Shown here piece after piece: positions 13,376 through 22,900 of a stretch of DNA of 28,500 bases. The position numbers were made by a program, and so were the translations under genes. Location: positions 104,001 through 132,500 of the forward strand of contig CAJNDS010002545.1 of the NCBI GenBank assembly GCA_905221605.1. The letters run 5' to 3'. The DNA is from Symbiodinium natans (taxonomy: Eukaryota > Sar > Dinophyceae > Suessiales > Symbiodiniaceae). The notes under the pieces were generated by a model. The model was not told the origin of the DNA. It worked only from the letters and a program-made list of their open reading frames with translations, and did no database searches. Each line of letters begins with the position of its first letter. Positions within the stretch are counted from its first letter, which is position 1.

Positions 13376-13429
13376 AGGGCACAATGTAATAATGGATTAA
13401 CCCTAAACCCCCGACGCGCCACCCCGGCG

Positions 13430-13905
13430 GGGGAGGCCAGGGTTGCCCCCGCCAGAGTTGCCCCCGCCAGGGTTGCCCCGCCAGGGTTGCCCCCGCCAGG
13501 GTTGCCCCCCGCCAAAGTCAGGGTTGGCTCCGCCAGGTTGTTTCCGCCAGGGTTGCCCCTGTCAGGGTTGCCCCCGCCAGGGTTGCTTCCGCGAGGGTTG
13601 CCCCCGCCAGAATTGCCCCCGCCAGGGTTGCCCCCGGCAGGGTTGCCCCCGCCAGGGTTGCCCCCACCAGGGTTGCCTTTGTCAGGGCCCCCGCCAACAT
13701 TCCCCCACCAGGGTTGCCCCCGCCAGGGTTGCCCCCGCCAGGGTTGCCCCGCCAGGCGCAGGGTTGCCCTCGCCAGGGTGACAGGGTTGCCCCCGGCAGG
13801 GTTGCTCACATTTGCTCGGCAGCGTTGCCCCCGCCAGGGTTGCCCTTGTGAGGGTTGTCCCCTCTCAGGGTTGCCCCCGCTAGGGTCTCATTTGCAAGAT
13901 TGCTC
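13430..13905. repeat. 15-bp minisatellite, block 1
   Basis: About 28 imperfect copies of CCCCCGCCAGGGTTG. Because 15 is a multiple of three, frames stay open and give five-residue repeats: GGNPG and ATLAG on minus, LPPPG and CPRQG on plus. ATLAG resembles the A(D/N)LxG pentapeptide repeat but lacks the Asp/Asn. Translation is not supported by other evidence. Confidence 0.95.
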
Positions 13906-13963
13906 TAAACAGGTTGTTGCCCCCGCCAAGGTTGCCCCAGCCCTCCCCGCATTCCTCCATCTC

Positions 13964-14888
13964 ATGGCTCGATTTGGAAAAACCGACACGGGGCTTGCCC
14001 TGGCTTTAGCTATGGCCTTGAGGGTGTCTTAAACACAGTGTAGCCTCAAGCAACAGCAGCAGTACGTCCCATCCCGGCCATGGGGGAGAGTTGAGCCTTG
14101 ACAGGGGCCCCCTGCCCCCCCGCCCCTCCCTGTCAGGGTGGCCCCGCCGGCGTGGTTGCCCGCACCAAGGGTTGCCCCCACCCCCACCATTGCCCCCACC
14201 AGGTTGTTCCCGCCAGGTTGCCCCCGTCAGGGTTGCCCCGCCAGGGTTGCCCCCGCCAGGGTTGCCCCCCGCCAGGGTGGTTGCCCTGCCAGTTGCGCCC
14301 AAAATTCCTTTCCAACTTTCCAGGTTCGCTCTCCGCAGGGTTGCCCTCGCTAGGGTGACAGGTTTGCCCCCACCAGAGGTCTGCCCCGCCAGGGTTGCCC
14401 CGCCAGGGTTGCCCTTGTGAGGGTTGTCCCTGCCAGGGTTTCCCCCGCCCCCTCCCCCTTCAGGGTTGCCCCCACCACCAACCCGGCACCATCGCCTACT
14501 TGTGCACCTTCTCATTGACGCCCCTCCCAGACAACCTGGTCCTCCTTGCGCGCTTGCAAGGCTTCGTCGTCCTTCTCTATGAAGGAACCACAAGCTCCCT
14601 GCCAAAGTACTCTATTATTCTGCCAGGGTGCCGGCAATGTTGCCCTCGCCGGGGTTGCACGCCAGGGTTGCGCCTGCCAGGGCCGTGCCCCCGCCGCATT
14701 CCCTCCAGCTCATCCGGGTTATTCCGGAGTCCTGCGACCAACATGGCTCGGGTTGGAAAAACCGACACGGGGCTTTCCCTGGCTTAGCTATGGTTTTGAG
14801 GGTGTCTTAAACACAGTAGTTTGGATCCAGGACAGTACTAGGCTCAAGCAACAGCAGCAGTACGTCCCATCCCGGCCAGCGGGGAGAG
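13964..14888. repeat. Duplicated flank of the minisatellite blocks
   Basis: 13964-14090 and 14745-14885 share GGAAAAACCGACACGGGGCT, TTGAGGGTGTCTTAAACACA and CAGCAGCAGTACGTCCCATC. The second copy has about 25 extra bases. The unit of minisatellite plus flank has therefore been duplicated as a whole. Confidence 0.9.
14110..14700. repeat. 15-bp minisatellite, block 2, with an exon-like insert
   Basis: More degenerate GCCAGGGTTGCCCC copies at 14110-14480 and 14625-14690. Between them, 14485-14620 is non-repetitive: plus reads TIAYLCTFSLTPLPDNLVLL, ARLQGFVVLLYEGTTSS; minus reads IEKDDEALQARKEDQ then CAG|GTTGTC. Either may be an exon. Confidence 0.85.
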
Positions 14889-15046
14889 TGGAGGTGAAAG
14901 CCCCCTTGATAGGGGGGTGGGGGGTAGACCGCTCTAAACCCGAAAAAAGCGGTAGTTTGGGTGGTTGGGGTGGGATCCGCTGCACCGAGGCGGCCCGACC
15001 CGCCACCACTCCCTGGCGCGGGTCGGGACCGCGGCACTTTGGAACA

Positions 15047-15077
15047 CCCTAAACCCTAAACCCTAAACCCTAAACCT
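15047..15077. repeat. CCCTAAA array
   Basis: Four units. Confidence 0.9.
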
Positions 15078-15174
15078 CAGTCCACAAATTAAGTTTACAC
15101 AACCCTAGATGCTAAGCCCCCGGCCCTGAACCCTAATCTTTTCGAAGCCCAGCCAAAACAGCACAGCCTCCCAA

Positions 15175-15260
15175 CATTGGGATGTTCCCCCTGCTACTAA
15201 CTCAGCCCTTCATAGGGATTGTAAGAAGGTTACTATCATCCCTGTTGAAAACTTTCTTTT
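15175..15260. mobile_element. Partial copy of the GGGATGTTCCCCC foldback family
   Basis: ATTGGGATGTTCCCCCTnnT and TACTAA match the left ends at 10648 and 15599. The right arm is degraded. Confidence 0.45.
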
Positions 15261-15277
15261 CGTATAAAGGGGCACAC

Positions 15278-15362
15278 CCTAACCCCAAACCCCAAACCCC
15301 AAACCCCAAACCCCAAACCCCAAACCCTAAACCCTAAACCCTAAACCCTAAACCCTCAACCC
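15278..15362. repeat. CCCCAAA array passing into CCCTAAA
   Basis: Six CCCCAAA units then five CCCTAAA units, another local variant block. Confidence 0.95.
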
Positions 15363-15480
15363 ACCAACACTCAGAAGATCTTCAAAAGTTCAAGATTCAT
15401 CAAGATCAAGCGAGCCACGTTCTTGCTCGGCTGCAGGGTGCCCTCCGGATTTGGCCACGGAAGGGGGGAGTCAGGGCTTC
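15363..15480. other. Exon-like island, strand unresolved
   Basis: Plus: SEDLQKFKIHQDQASHVLAR, LQGALRIWPRKGG. Minus: NPEGTLQPSKNVARLILMNL, ELLKIF then TGA. Flanked by CCC(T/C)AAA on the left and TTTAGGG (15493-15542) on the right, like resolved exons. Confidence 0.35.
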
Positions 15481-15598
15481 TAGGGCCTTGAGGTTTAGGG
15501 TTTAGGGTTTAGGGTTTAGGGTTTAGGGTTTAGGGGTTTAGGAGGCTTTAGTCTGAGTGCTACTGCTTCGCAACTCCCGACCCTAAAGGCCCTGCACT

Positions 15599-15696
15599 TG
15601 GGATGTCCCTCATACTAACAGTCCTTCATACGTAGTATCGTACCCCCTAGTATAATCCTTATGAAGGACTGTTTAGTCTAAGGGGGAACATCCCAA
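15599..15696. mobile_element. Complete foldback element, GGGATGTTCCCCC family
   Basis: TTGGGATGTCCCTCATACTA and ACAGTCCTTCATA are answered by TATGAAGGACTGT and AGGGGGAACATCCCAA. It is a near-perfect hairpin of about 98 bp with no coding capacity. Confidence 0.75.
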
Positions 15697-15758
15697 GCCT
15701 ACACCCTAAACACTGAACCAACCCCTAAACCCTATACCTCAAACCGCAAACCCCGCAG

Positions 15759-15884
15759 ATTCGGCCCGATGGCATTTCATACATTCTGAGCCCTCCCGAC
15801 CCCAAAAGAACCATGAAAATGCCGCTCGGAATCCGCGAGGCAGCCTCTTTCGTGCAGGGGGCCAGAAATCTTATTGGGGACTAG
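15759..15884 (+). CDS. Possible terminal exon, function unknown
   Basis: After CCCCGCAG the plus strand reads 41 codons to TAG: IRPDGISYILSPPDPKRTMK, MPLGIREAASFVQGARNLIG. The composition is good and the stop is clean. A minus frame (FLAPCTKEAASRIPSGIFMV) is also open. No family recognised. Confidence 0.4.
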   Translation: MRPDGISYILSPPDPKRTMKMPLGIREAASFVQGARNLIGD

Positions 15885-16020
15885 GGCTTAGGGCACGGAC
15901 TGTGAGGGATGAAGAGACCACCCGAACCCCATTTAAACTCTAAACAAAAACTTCGCGGAGTTTTACACAGGTTTAGAACGAAACCTATAAACCTTCAACC
16001 CCTTAAACCCGAACCCCCTT

Positions 16021-16113
16021 GAACCCTAAACCCTAAACCCTAAACCCTAAACCCTAAACCCTAAACCCTACACCCTAAACCCTAAACCCCTAAACCCCTA
16101 AACCCTAAACCCT
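16021..16113. repeat. CCCTAAA array
   Basis: About thirteen units with two extra-C variants. Confidence 0.97.
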
Positions 16114-16114
16114 T

Positions 16115-16310
16115 GAAGCCACCTGGCCTTTGGCTTCTGTGGCCTCTGGCACAGACACCTCCGGCCCCGGCTCCTGCAAAGCACTGGCCCGGCTTTCATA
16201 GCGTCCACGACAAGGGGCTTCTGGGGTTGAAGATAAATCCCATGCTGATCTTCAAACTCTAGCAAAAACTTGGATTTTAGCTGCTTCTTAGAAATGAGAG
16301 TGCCCATTTC
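16115..16310 (-). CDS. Possible exon downstream of the IQ/coiled-coil gene
   Basis: Minus reads KQLKSKFLLEFEDQHGIYLQ, PQKPLVVDAMKAGP after TTTCTAAG; an upstream MGTLIS extends it. A second frame in the 3' half reads ALQEPGPEVSVPEATEAKG. The frame is not settled. It lies 0.5 kb 3' of the last phase-resolved exon of the IQ gene and may be its final exon. Confidence 0.3.
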
Positions 16311-16781
16311 GTTGAATATGAATAGAAAAGAAAAATAAATCCCAAGTATTCCTAAGGATAGGGTGAGGGCGCCTGCTTGTCTGCGGAGGCTGGCGAGGGC
16401 TGCGCCTCCTCGAGAAGGGGAACCGGGTCTTCTTGTGAGTCTTGTGCGGATACCGGTGTAGGACTGGTCTACACGCTGCATACTTTTAGCTACAGAAGAC
16501 TTGAACCTATTATATACACATAAACAAGCTCTTTTTATGTATCAGTGCATAAAAGTAGTCATCTTAACATATGCATAAGAATGGTTCTACATTTATACAT
16601 TCGAAAAAGCATAGAATTCGACCTAGGTACGTGCGTGCATACGTATTCGATTTGCTTGTATGCTCGCGTTGCTCACTGCTGGGCACTTGGTCATGCCCAG
16701 CCGAACATGAGGGCCTCACCTCACAAGACCCAGAGAGCCCCCAAAAGAGCCCCTACTTAATTTACGGACTCTTCCCTTTAC

Positions 16782-16914
16782 CATCATCTCCCAATGCCTT
16801 AAAAAAGGAAGAAGACTGGCATCCAAAACTGTATGGAATCCTGGACTCCCTGAGCCTTGCGACGACGCACCGCCCGCTCCCAGAGCACTCCTGTCTCGCT
16901 CTTCTGGCTTGCGC
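16782..16914 (-). CDS. IQ/coiled-coil gene, exon 13
   Basis: G + 44 codons: RKPEERDRSALGAGGASSQG, SGSPGFHTVLDASLLPFLRH, WEMM, with canonical donor ATG|GTAAAGG. Acceptor GGGGCCAG|G. An overlapping frame ARRARQECSGSGRCVVARLR is also open. This exon leaves the coiled coil for a Gly/Ser linker and a short hydrophobic helix. Confidence 0.5.
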
Positions 16915-19900
16915 CTGGCCCCGAAAGCCGGCTGGCCCCAAGAGCACTTTACTTGCCCAGGGTAACTTCGGCTCCTTATGGAACCCCACCCCCCAAAAAA
17001 ACAATAAACTAAAAACACAACCGGAAAACCCTAAACACCCCTGAATCCTGAACGCAAAGGGTCCTTCTGTCAGCTCATGAATGTCGGGGGACGCCAGGGT
17101 TGTGGGGCGACCGCAAAAGGTGCGAATGCTACTGAGTGCTTCCTTCGCGACTGCTATTTGCGAACCTTGCCCCTAAACCCTAAACTCTCTACCCTAAACT
17201 CTGCACCCCAAACTCTAAGCCCTAAACTCCACACCCTAAACCCTAAATCCTAAACTCCGAACCCTAAACCCTATAAACCCTACACTCTCAACCCTAAACA
17301 CCACAGCCCCAAAGCCCCCAAAGCCCCCAAGGCCCCCAAAGCCCCCAAAGCCCCCAAACTCTAAACCCTAAACCCTAAACCCTAAACCCTAAACCCTAAA
17401 CCCTAAACCCTAAACCCTAAACCCTAAACCCTAAAACCCTAAACCCTAAAGCCCCAAAGCCCCAGCCAGAGGCGCAGGGGCGCCCCTTTCCGCGCGCGCC
17501 TGCGCTTCGAGCTGCTCGGTGCGCAGTTCCTCCTGGCACTGGGTCGCTTGGTGTTGCCGGCTCCCCAAAAACCCAGTGACCCTCAACCCTAAACCCTGTG
17601 CCCTGAACCCTAAAGCCTATACCCTACACCCCAAACCCCAAACCCCAAACCCTAAACTCTAGCATGGGTGAGTTCAGGGAGCTAAAAAGGGCATAGTCCA
17701 GAGAAGATTTTGGGGCTCAACAAGCTGTATGCCACTGTACACTGGCTGCTCCGGGGTACAGCAGGGTAACTATGGTTATGACCCTATGCAGGGTAGAGTC
17801 CCCCAAGCCCAAACCCTAAACCTTGAACCCTACACCCTTCTATAAGCCATGCGGGGTAAAGCTCCCTAAGCCCTAAGCCCTAAGCCCTCTAACCCTTAAA
17901 GCCTAAACCCTACTATAAGTACCCATGAACTTACAATCTATGCTGCATATAAGAAGTCCGCCGGATCGCTGGGTTTAGGGTTTAGGGTTTAGGGCTTAGG
18001 GCTAGGGTTTAGGGTTTGGGCAAGAAGGTGTCAGGCTCCTCCCGACACTCCGCGAGAAGCTCTTCCGCCCGCCTGTGTGGATGCCAGGGAGGTGACCCTA
18101 ATACTACTTGTCCCTGCAAATTCCAGAAAACTCAAACCTTACACCCTCAGATTCTTGAACCCTAGACCCTCAAACTCCCCCAAAGACTCTCAAAAGCCCT
18201 AAGCTCTCGAACACAAAGCCCTCAAACTCATCCAAAACTCCCCCCCAAAACTCTCAAACCCTAAGCCCTCGAACCCTAGACCCTCAAGTCTCCGAAACCC
18301 CCCCCCAACCCCACCAGAGGCCCTAAACCCTAAACCCTAAACCCTAAACCCTAAACCCTAAACCCTAAACCCTAAACCCTAAACCCCAACCCCTAAACCC
18401 TAAACCCTAACCCCTAAACCCTAAACCGCCAGGCCTCTGCCTGGCCCTGAGATCCTCTCGCATGGCCACGGCACGCCGCGCCGCCTCCGTGCGGGCGTCA
18501 AAGTGCGAAGCGGAGCAGTGCCCTTAGGGTTCAGGGTTTAGGGTTTAGGGTGTTGAGGGGTATGTCGGTGTTTAGGGCATCTAGAAGGTATCTAGGTGCG
18601 TAGATAATTTAAACCCGACATGTATAGGGTATCGGGGTTTACGAGCGTTTTCGTATGTTTGGCGGGGGTCTGTTGTGGAGGATTTGGCATCCGGGCCCAC
18701 AGGGAGTGGAGTGCTGGCGATGGGAAAATCGAGCGCCTGGTTTTCGGCCTGCAACTTCAATAAAAATACAGGCCCCGGTAGCCGCCACACAAGCTGGATC
18801 CACATGACCTCCTGCCAGAAAAGGGTTTAGGGTTTAGGGCTTAGGGCGTAGGGTTTAGGGTTTAGGGTGTAGGGTTACACTCGCTCCAAGAAGAATCTCC
18901 AAACAGCCTCCTCCATCTCCTCGGACTGCTGCAACAGTCGCCGCAGCTCTGCTTCTTCCTGCCGCAGAAGTTTGTGGGTTTAGGGTTTAGGGTTTAGGGG
19001 CTTAAAGGGCCTCAAGTGACACATTCCCGTCATAGACAGCGAGCCTACCACGGCCGTGACCTGCAACAACAACCGGACTCCCCAAACTCCAAAGCATATT
19101 AGAATAGCTAGACTGGTTACACAATCTCTTTTCACTTAATTCTTGCCAAGATTGGTATCATATCAGACGATTCTAGTACTACTACACAATTCTAGGATGG
19201 CCCTTACAACCCTCTGAAGACTATATTCCGGAATATGATCCTCGTAAACCCAATAAGGAAAAACATAACACGAGGGCCTACCGAGCATTCGTTTGCTTGC
19301 TTGCGTTCTTGTCAATATTGTTATCATATAAGACTATTCTAGATTCTAGTATTCCCTTGTAGTAAGGGCCCCAATTAGGTACCCCCAATATCGGTAAGCC
19401 CCCATACCACTATTTGCTTAATTAAGCACCCCCCAAAAAATCTTTAAAAATGAAAATCCTCATATTGCCCTTATGAGGAGGACTACTCTCTATTTTTCTT
19501 TTTTTTGCGGGGGGGGGGGGGGGGGGGTTCTGAAGCAAATAGTAGCGTATTCCCTAAACCCTAAACCCTAAACCCTAAACCCTAAACCCTAAACCCTAAA
19601 CCCTAAACCCTAAACCCTAAACCCTAAACCCTACACCCTAACCCTAAACCCTAAACCCGAAACCCTGCACTAGTTTGCTTGCTTGCAATTGCCTGCAGCT
19701 GCGCTGCGGCCGCAGCTGCCGCGCGGCTTTCCTCGGCCAAAACCTGGCATGGGAGGAAGTTGGTGAAGCCGGGTTCAGGGCTCAGGGTGTAGACTTTAGC
19801 GAGTTTAGGGTCCTAAACCCTAAACCCTAAACCCTAAACCCTAAACCCTAAACCCTAAACCCTAAACCCTAGACCCAACGGGTTTGGCGAGTTGAGGGTT

Positions 19901-22900
19901 TTTTTGGGTTCAGGGTGGTCCCCCGTTCTCTCTCCAGATCTTGGCAATTTGGGTGCTGGGAGCCACCAGGGTAGGGAAAGCGCGCCCCCACAACCCTAAA
20001 CCCTAAACTACCTTCAACCCTAAACTACCCTAAACCCTAACACGTAACACCCTACACCCCACACCCTACACCCTAAACCATAAACCCTAAACCCTAAACC
20101 CTACACCCTAACACCTAACACCCTGCACCCTACACCCTACACCCTACACCCTAAACCCTAAACCCTAAACCCTAACCGCACGAATGTCACTTGCCTTCTC
20201 CTTCACTTCTGCGCACGCTGCCTGCAGCGGTGCAGCAAGAACCACATAGGGTTTAGGGTTTAGGGTTTAGGGTGGTGGGGTTTAGGGTTTAGGGCTTAGG
20301 GCTTAGGGTGTTAGGGTTTAGGGCTCTCGCCTCTGTTTCGGCCCGGCGCCGCGCAGCCGCTTCCAGCTCTGCCTCGCCAGGACAAAAACCTTGGGGGGGG
20401 GGTTTCCGAACATAGGGTTTAGGGTTTAGGGTTTAGGGTTTTGGGTTTTGGGTTTTGGGGTCCCTTTAAGCGGATTCTATTCTATTTGGGGTATAAAGGG
20501 GGTACCCCCCATATGGGAGGAAGAGCCATCCATAGGGTTTAGGGTTTTAGGGTTTTGGGGTTTTAGGGCTCAGGGTGTTGGGGTTTTGGGGTTTTAGGGT
20601 TTGAAGGTTTTAGGGTGCTAGGGTTTTAGGGCTTTAGGGTTTAGGGTTTTGGGGTTTTAGCGTTTTAGGGATTTTAGGGTTTAGGGTGTTAGGATTTTAG
20701 GGCTTTAGGGATTTAGGGCTTGAGGGTTTAAGGGTTGTAGGGTTTACGGCCTAAGGGCGTTAGGGTTTTAGGTTTTCGGGGCCAACAGAGGGGATGAGCG
20801 GTGGTAGGCCGTGAGGCATGCTGGCCGCGGCACGGACAGCTGGACTAGATCCAAGAGTAACCTAGGGAAGACAACGAGTGACCCGTTTCATGCAGCTCCG
20901 AGACGGCCTTAACCCTAAACCCTAAACCCTAAACCCTAAACCCTAAACGCGAAACCCTAAACCCTAAACCCTAAACCCTAAACCCTAAACCCTAAACCCT
21001 AAACCCCTAACCCCTAACCCCTAACCCCTAAACCCTAGACCCTAAACCCCTAACCCCTAAACCCTAAACCTTGCTCACGCCTCTGCCTCCATGCGTTGGT
21101 TGGAGGCCGCCAGGGCCTCCCAAGACTTCCAAAGAGCGAAGCTTCTGTGACTTTCAGTCACGTTCTGTCATGTTTCCCCTAGGATGCTCATAAACACCCC
21201 CGGAAAGTATGACTGAACATAGTCCTCTTAAACAGCAACAATAACTCCTAAAGCCAAAGAATCCTTGCTCGCCTGGGCAGCAGCCACTCCAGCTGCCTCG
21301 TGCCTTTGTGGACAGGGGCTTGTCACTCAGGTTCAGCGATTAGAGGGCTTGGAATTCGTAGCATCGGGGTACGGTACCTATGCGAAAACCCACTTCTAAT
21401 CAGGTACTTATAACCCTACTTCTAACTAGCAATGAACCTCCAAGTACAAACTACCAAGGCACGAATTTTATAGAGCACGTCTAACCAGACATTTAGACTT
21501 CGGTGCAATCGCCAATGTGGGGGTTTACGAAAATAGGGGACCCTAAAATACTCGCCAAATTGTAGGATTCCCTTCGGACAAGGACCCCCAAAAGGTACCC
21601 CCTAGTTTCGGAAACCACTGTCAGGCCCTATGCCCTAAACTCGAAGCTTAAGGTCGTAGGTTTCGGAATAGAAGGAGTAGTTAAAGAGAATCAGAGCCCA
21701 GTCTCCCCCTGCACTAGCAGGTAGTCTAGTCAGGGCCCTATTTACGGTTTAGGGTTTCGGGTTTCGGGTTTAGGGTATCCCTCCCAAAGCCCTTACTAAG
21801 ACCTGAAGCCCAAACTTTATCAACCTTTAACCTTATAAACCCGAAGCCCAAAACCCCTCAACCTTGCAAACCCAAAAAGCCCAGACCTTATAAACCTCAA
21901 GCCCGAAACCCTAAACCTTGCAAACCCTAAACCCGAAACCCGAAACCCGAAACCCTAAACCCTAAACTCTATAAGACTTAAGAAACCCCCAAACCCCAGC
22001 CGGGCCGGAGGCGCAATGGCCGCCTCCTCCTTGAGAGCCTTGGCTTCCCCCAGATGAAGGCTTTCGAGGGCTGCGGGTTTGGTGCCGTACTTCATTCTTA
22101 AAGGGCTTTCTTCATTGGAGTTTAGGGTTTACAGGGTTTAGGGTTTAGGGTTTATACTATGGGGGCTTCCGAGATAGGGGCTGCCCTATTGGGATCCTTC
22201 TTATCATTGGACCCTACGTTTTTGAGGGTCTATGGGGTCTCCCTTCATAATACTTCGAAAACAAAGGAATTGGAGTTTAGAGTTTATAAGGTTTAGGGGA
22301 GGCATTTTGGGGCCTTGCTTCATATGAAGGGCTTACTTAAATTGAGTTTAGGATTTGGGGTTGAGTTTAGGGTTTAGGGGGCCCACTTCACACACAAGCT
22401 TGAAAGGAGCCTACAGTTTAATTACCCTAAACTCTAAACCCTAAACCCTAAACCCTACACCCTAAACCCTAGGGGCGGGGAGGGGGGGGGCAGTCTAGAA
22501 GCCTAGATGAAGCCCTATACTTGGACGTTCATGAGTGCTTATAGGTAGGCTCGGGGCATGGCAACAACAGTTATAACCCAGTTTAGGGTTTAGGGTTTAG
22601 GGTTTAGGGTTTAGGGTTTAGGGTTCAGGGTTCAGGGGCATAACCCTACTTGGGGTTTAAGGGTTGTAGGGTTGGATTTGCGGAGTTAAAGCGCCAAAGA
22701 ATTTATGACCCACCAGAAGTCGATGCTTCGTCAGGCCAAGCCGCTTCAGGACCAGGGACGCCTGTCTCCTTCTCTGCTGCATCTTTCCTCGCTGCTCTGC
22801 CACGCTGGATTGCTTGAATTTTGGTCGCTGATTTCTCCTGCTCTTGCTGTGTTGCATCTGGCTTCTCAACACCATGTGCTTCGGCCGTGGCATGTTTGTC

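Noticed and set aside
13303-14605. Gly/Asn/Pro-rich open frames as structural proteins
   Set aside because: They are artefacts of a 15-bp minisatellite. Indels break frames and no start or splice context is convincing.
16545-17044. 157-codon plus frame starting MHKNG
   Set aside because: It runs through non-repetitive intron-like DNA and opposes exon 13 of the IQ gene, which has a canonical GTAAAG donor and AG|G acceptor.
17672-17755. Protein-like minus stretch CTPEQPVYSGIQLVEPQNLL ending in TGA
   Set aside because: It lies inside an intron between exons 11 and 12 of the IQ gene, which join in phase with a GAG duplication. It could be an alternative exon.
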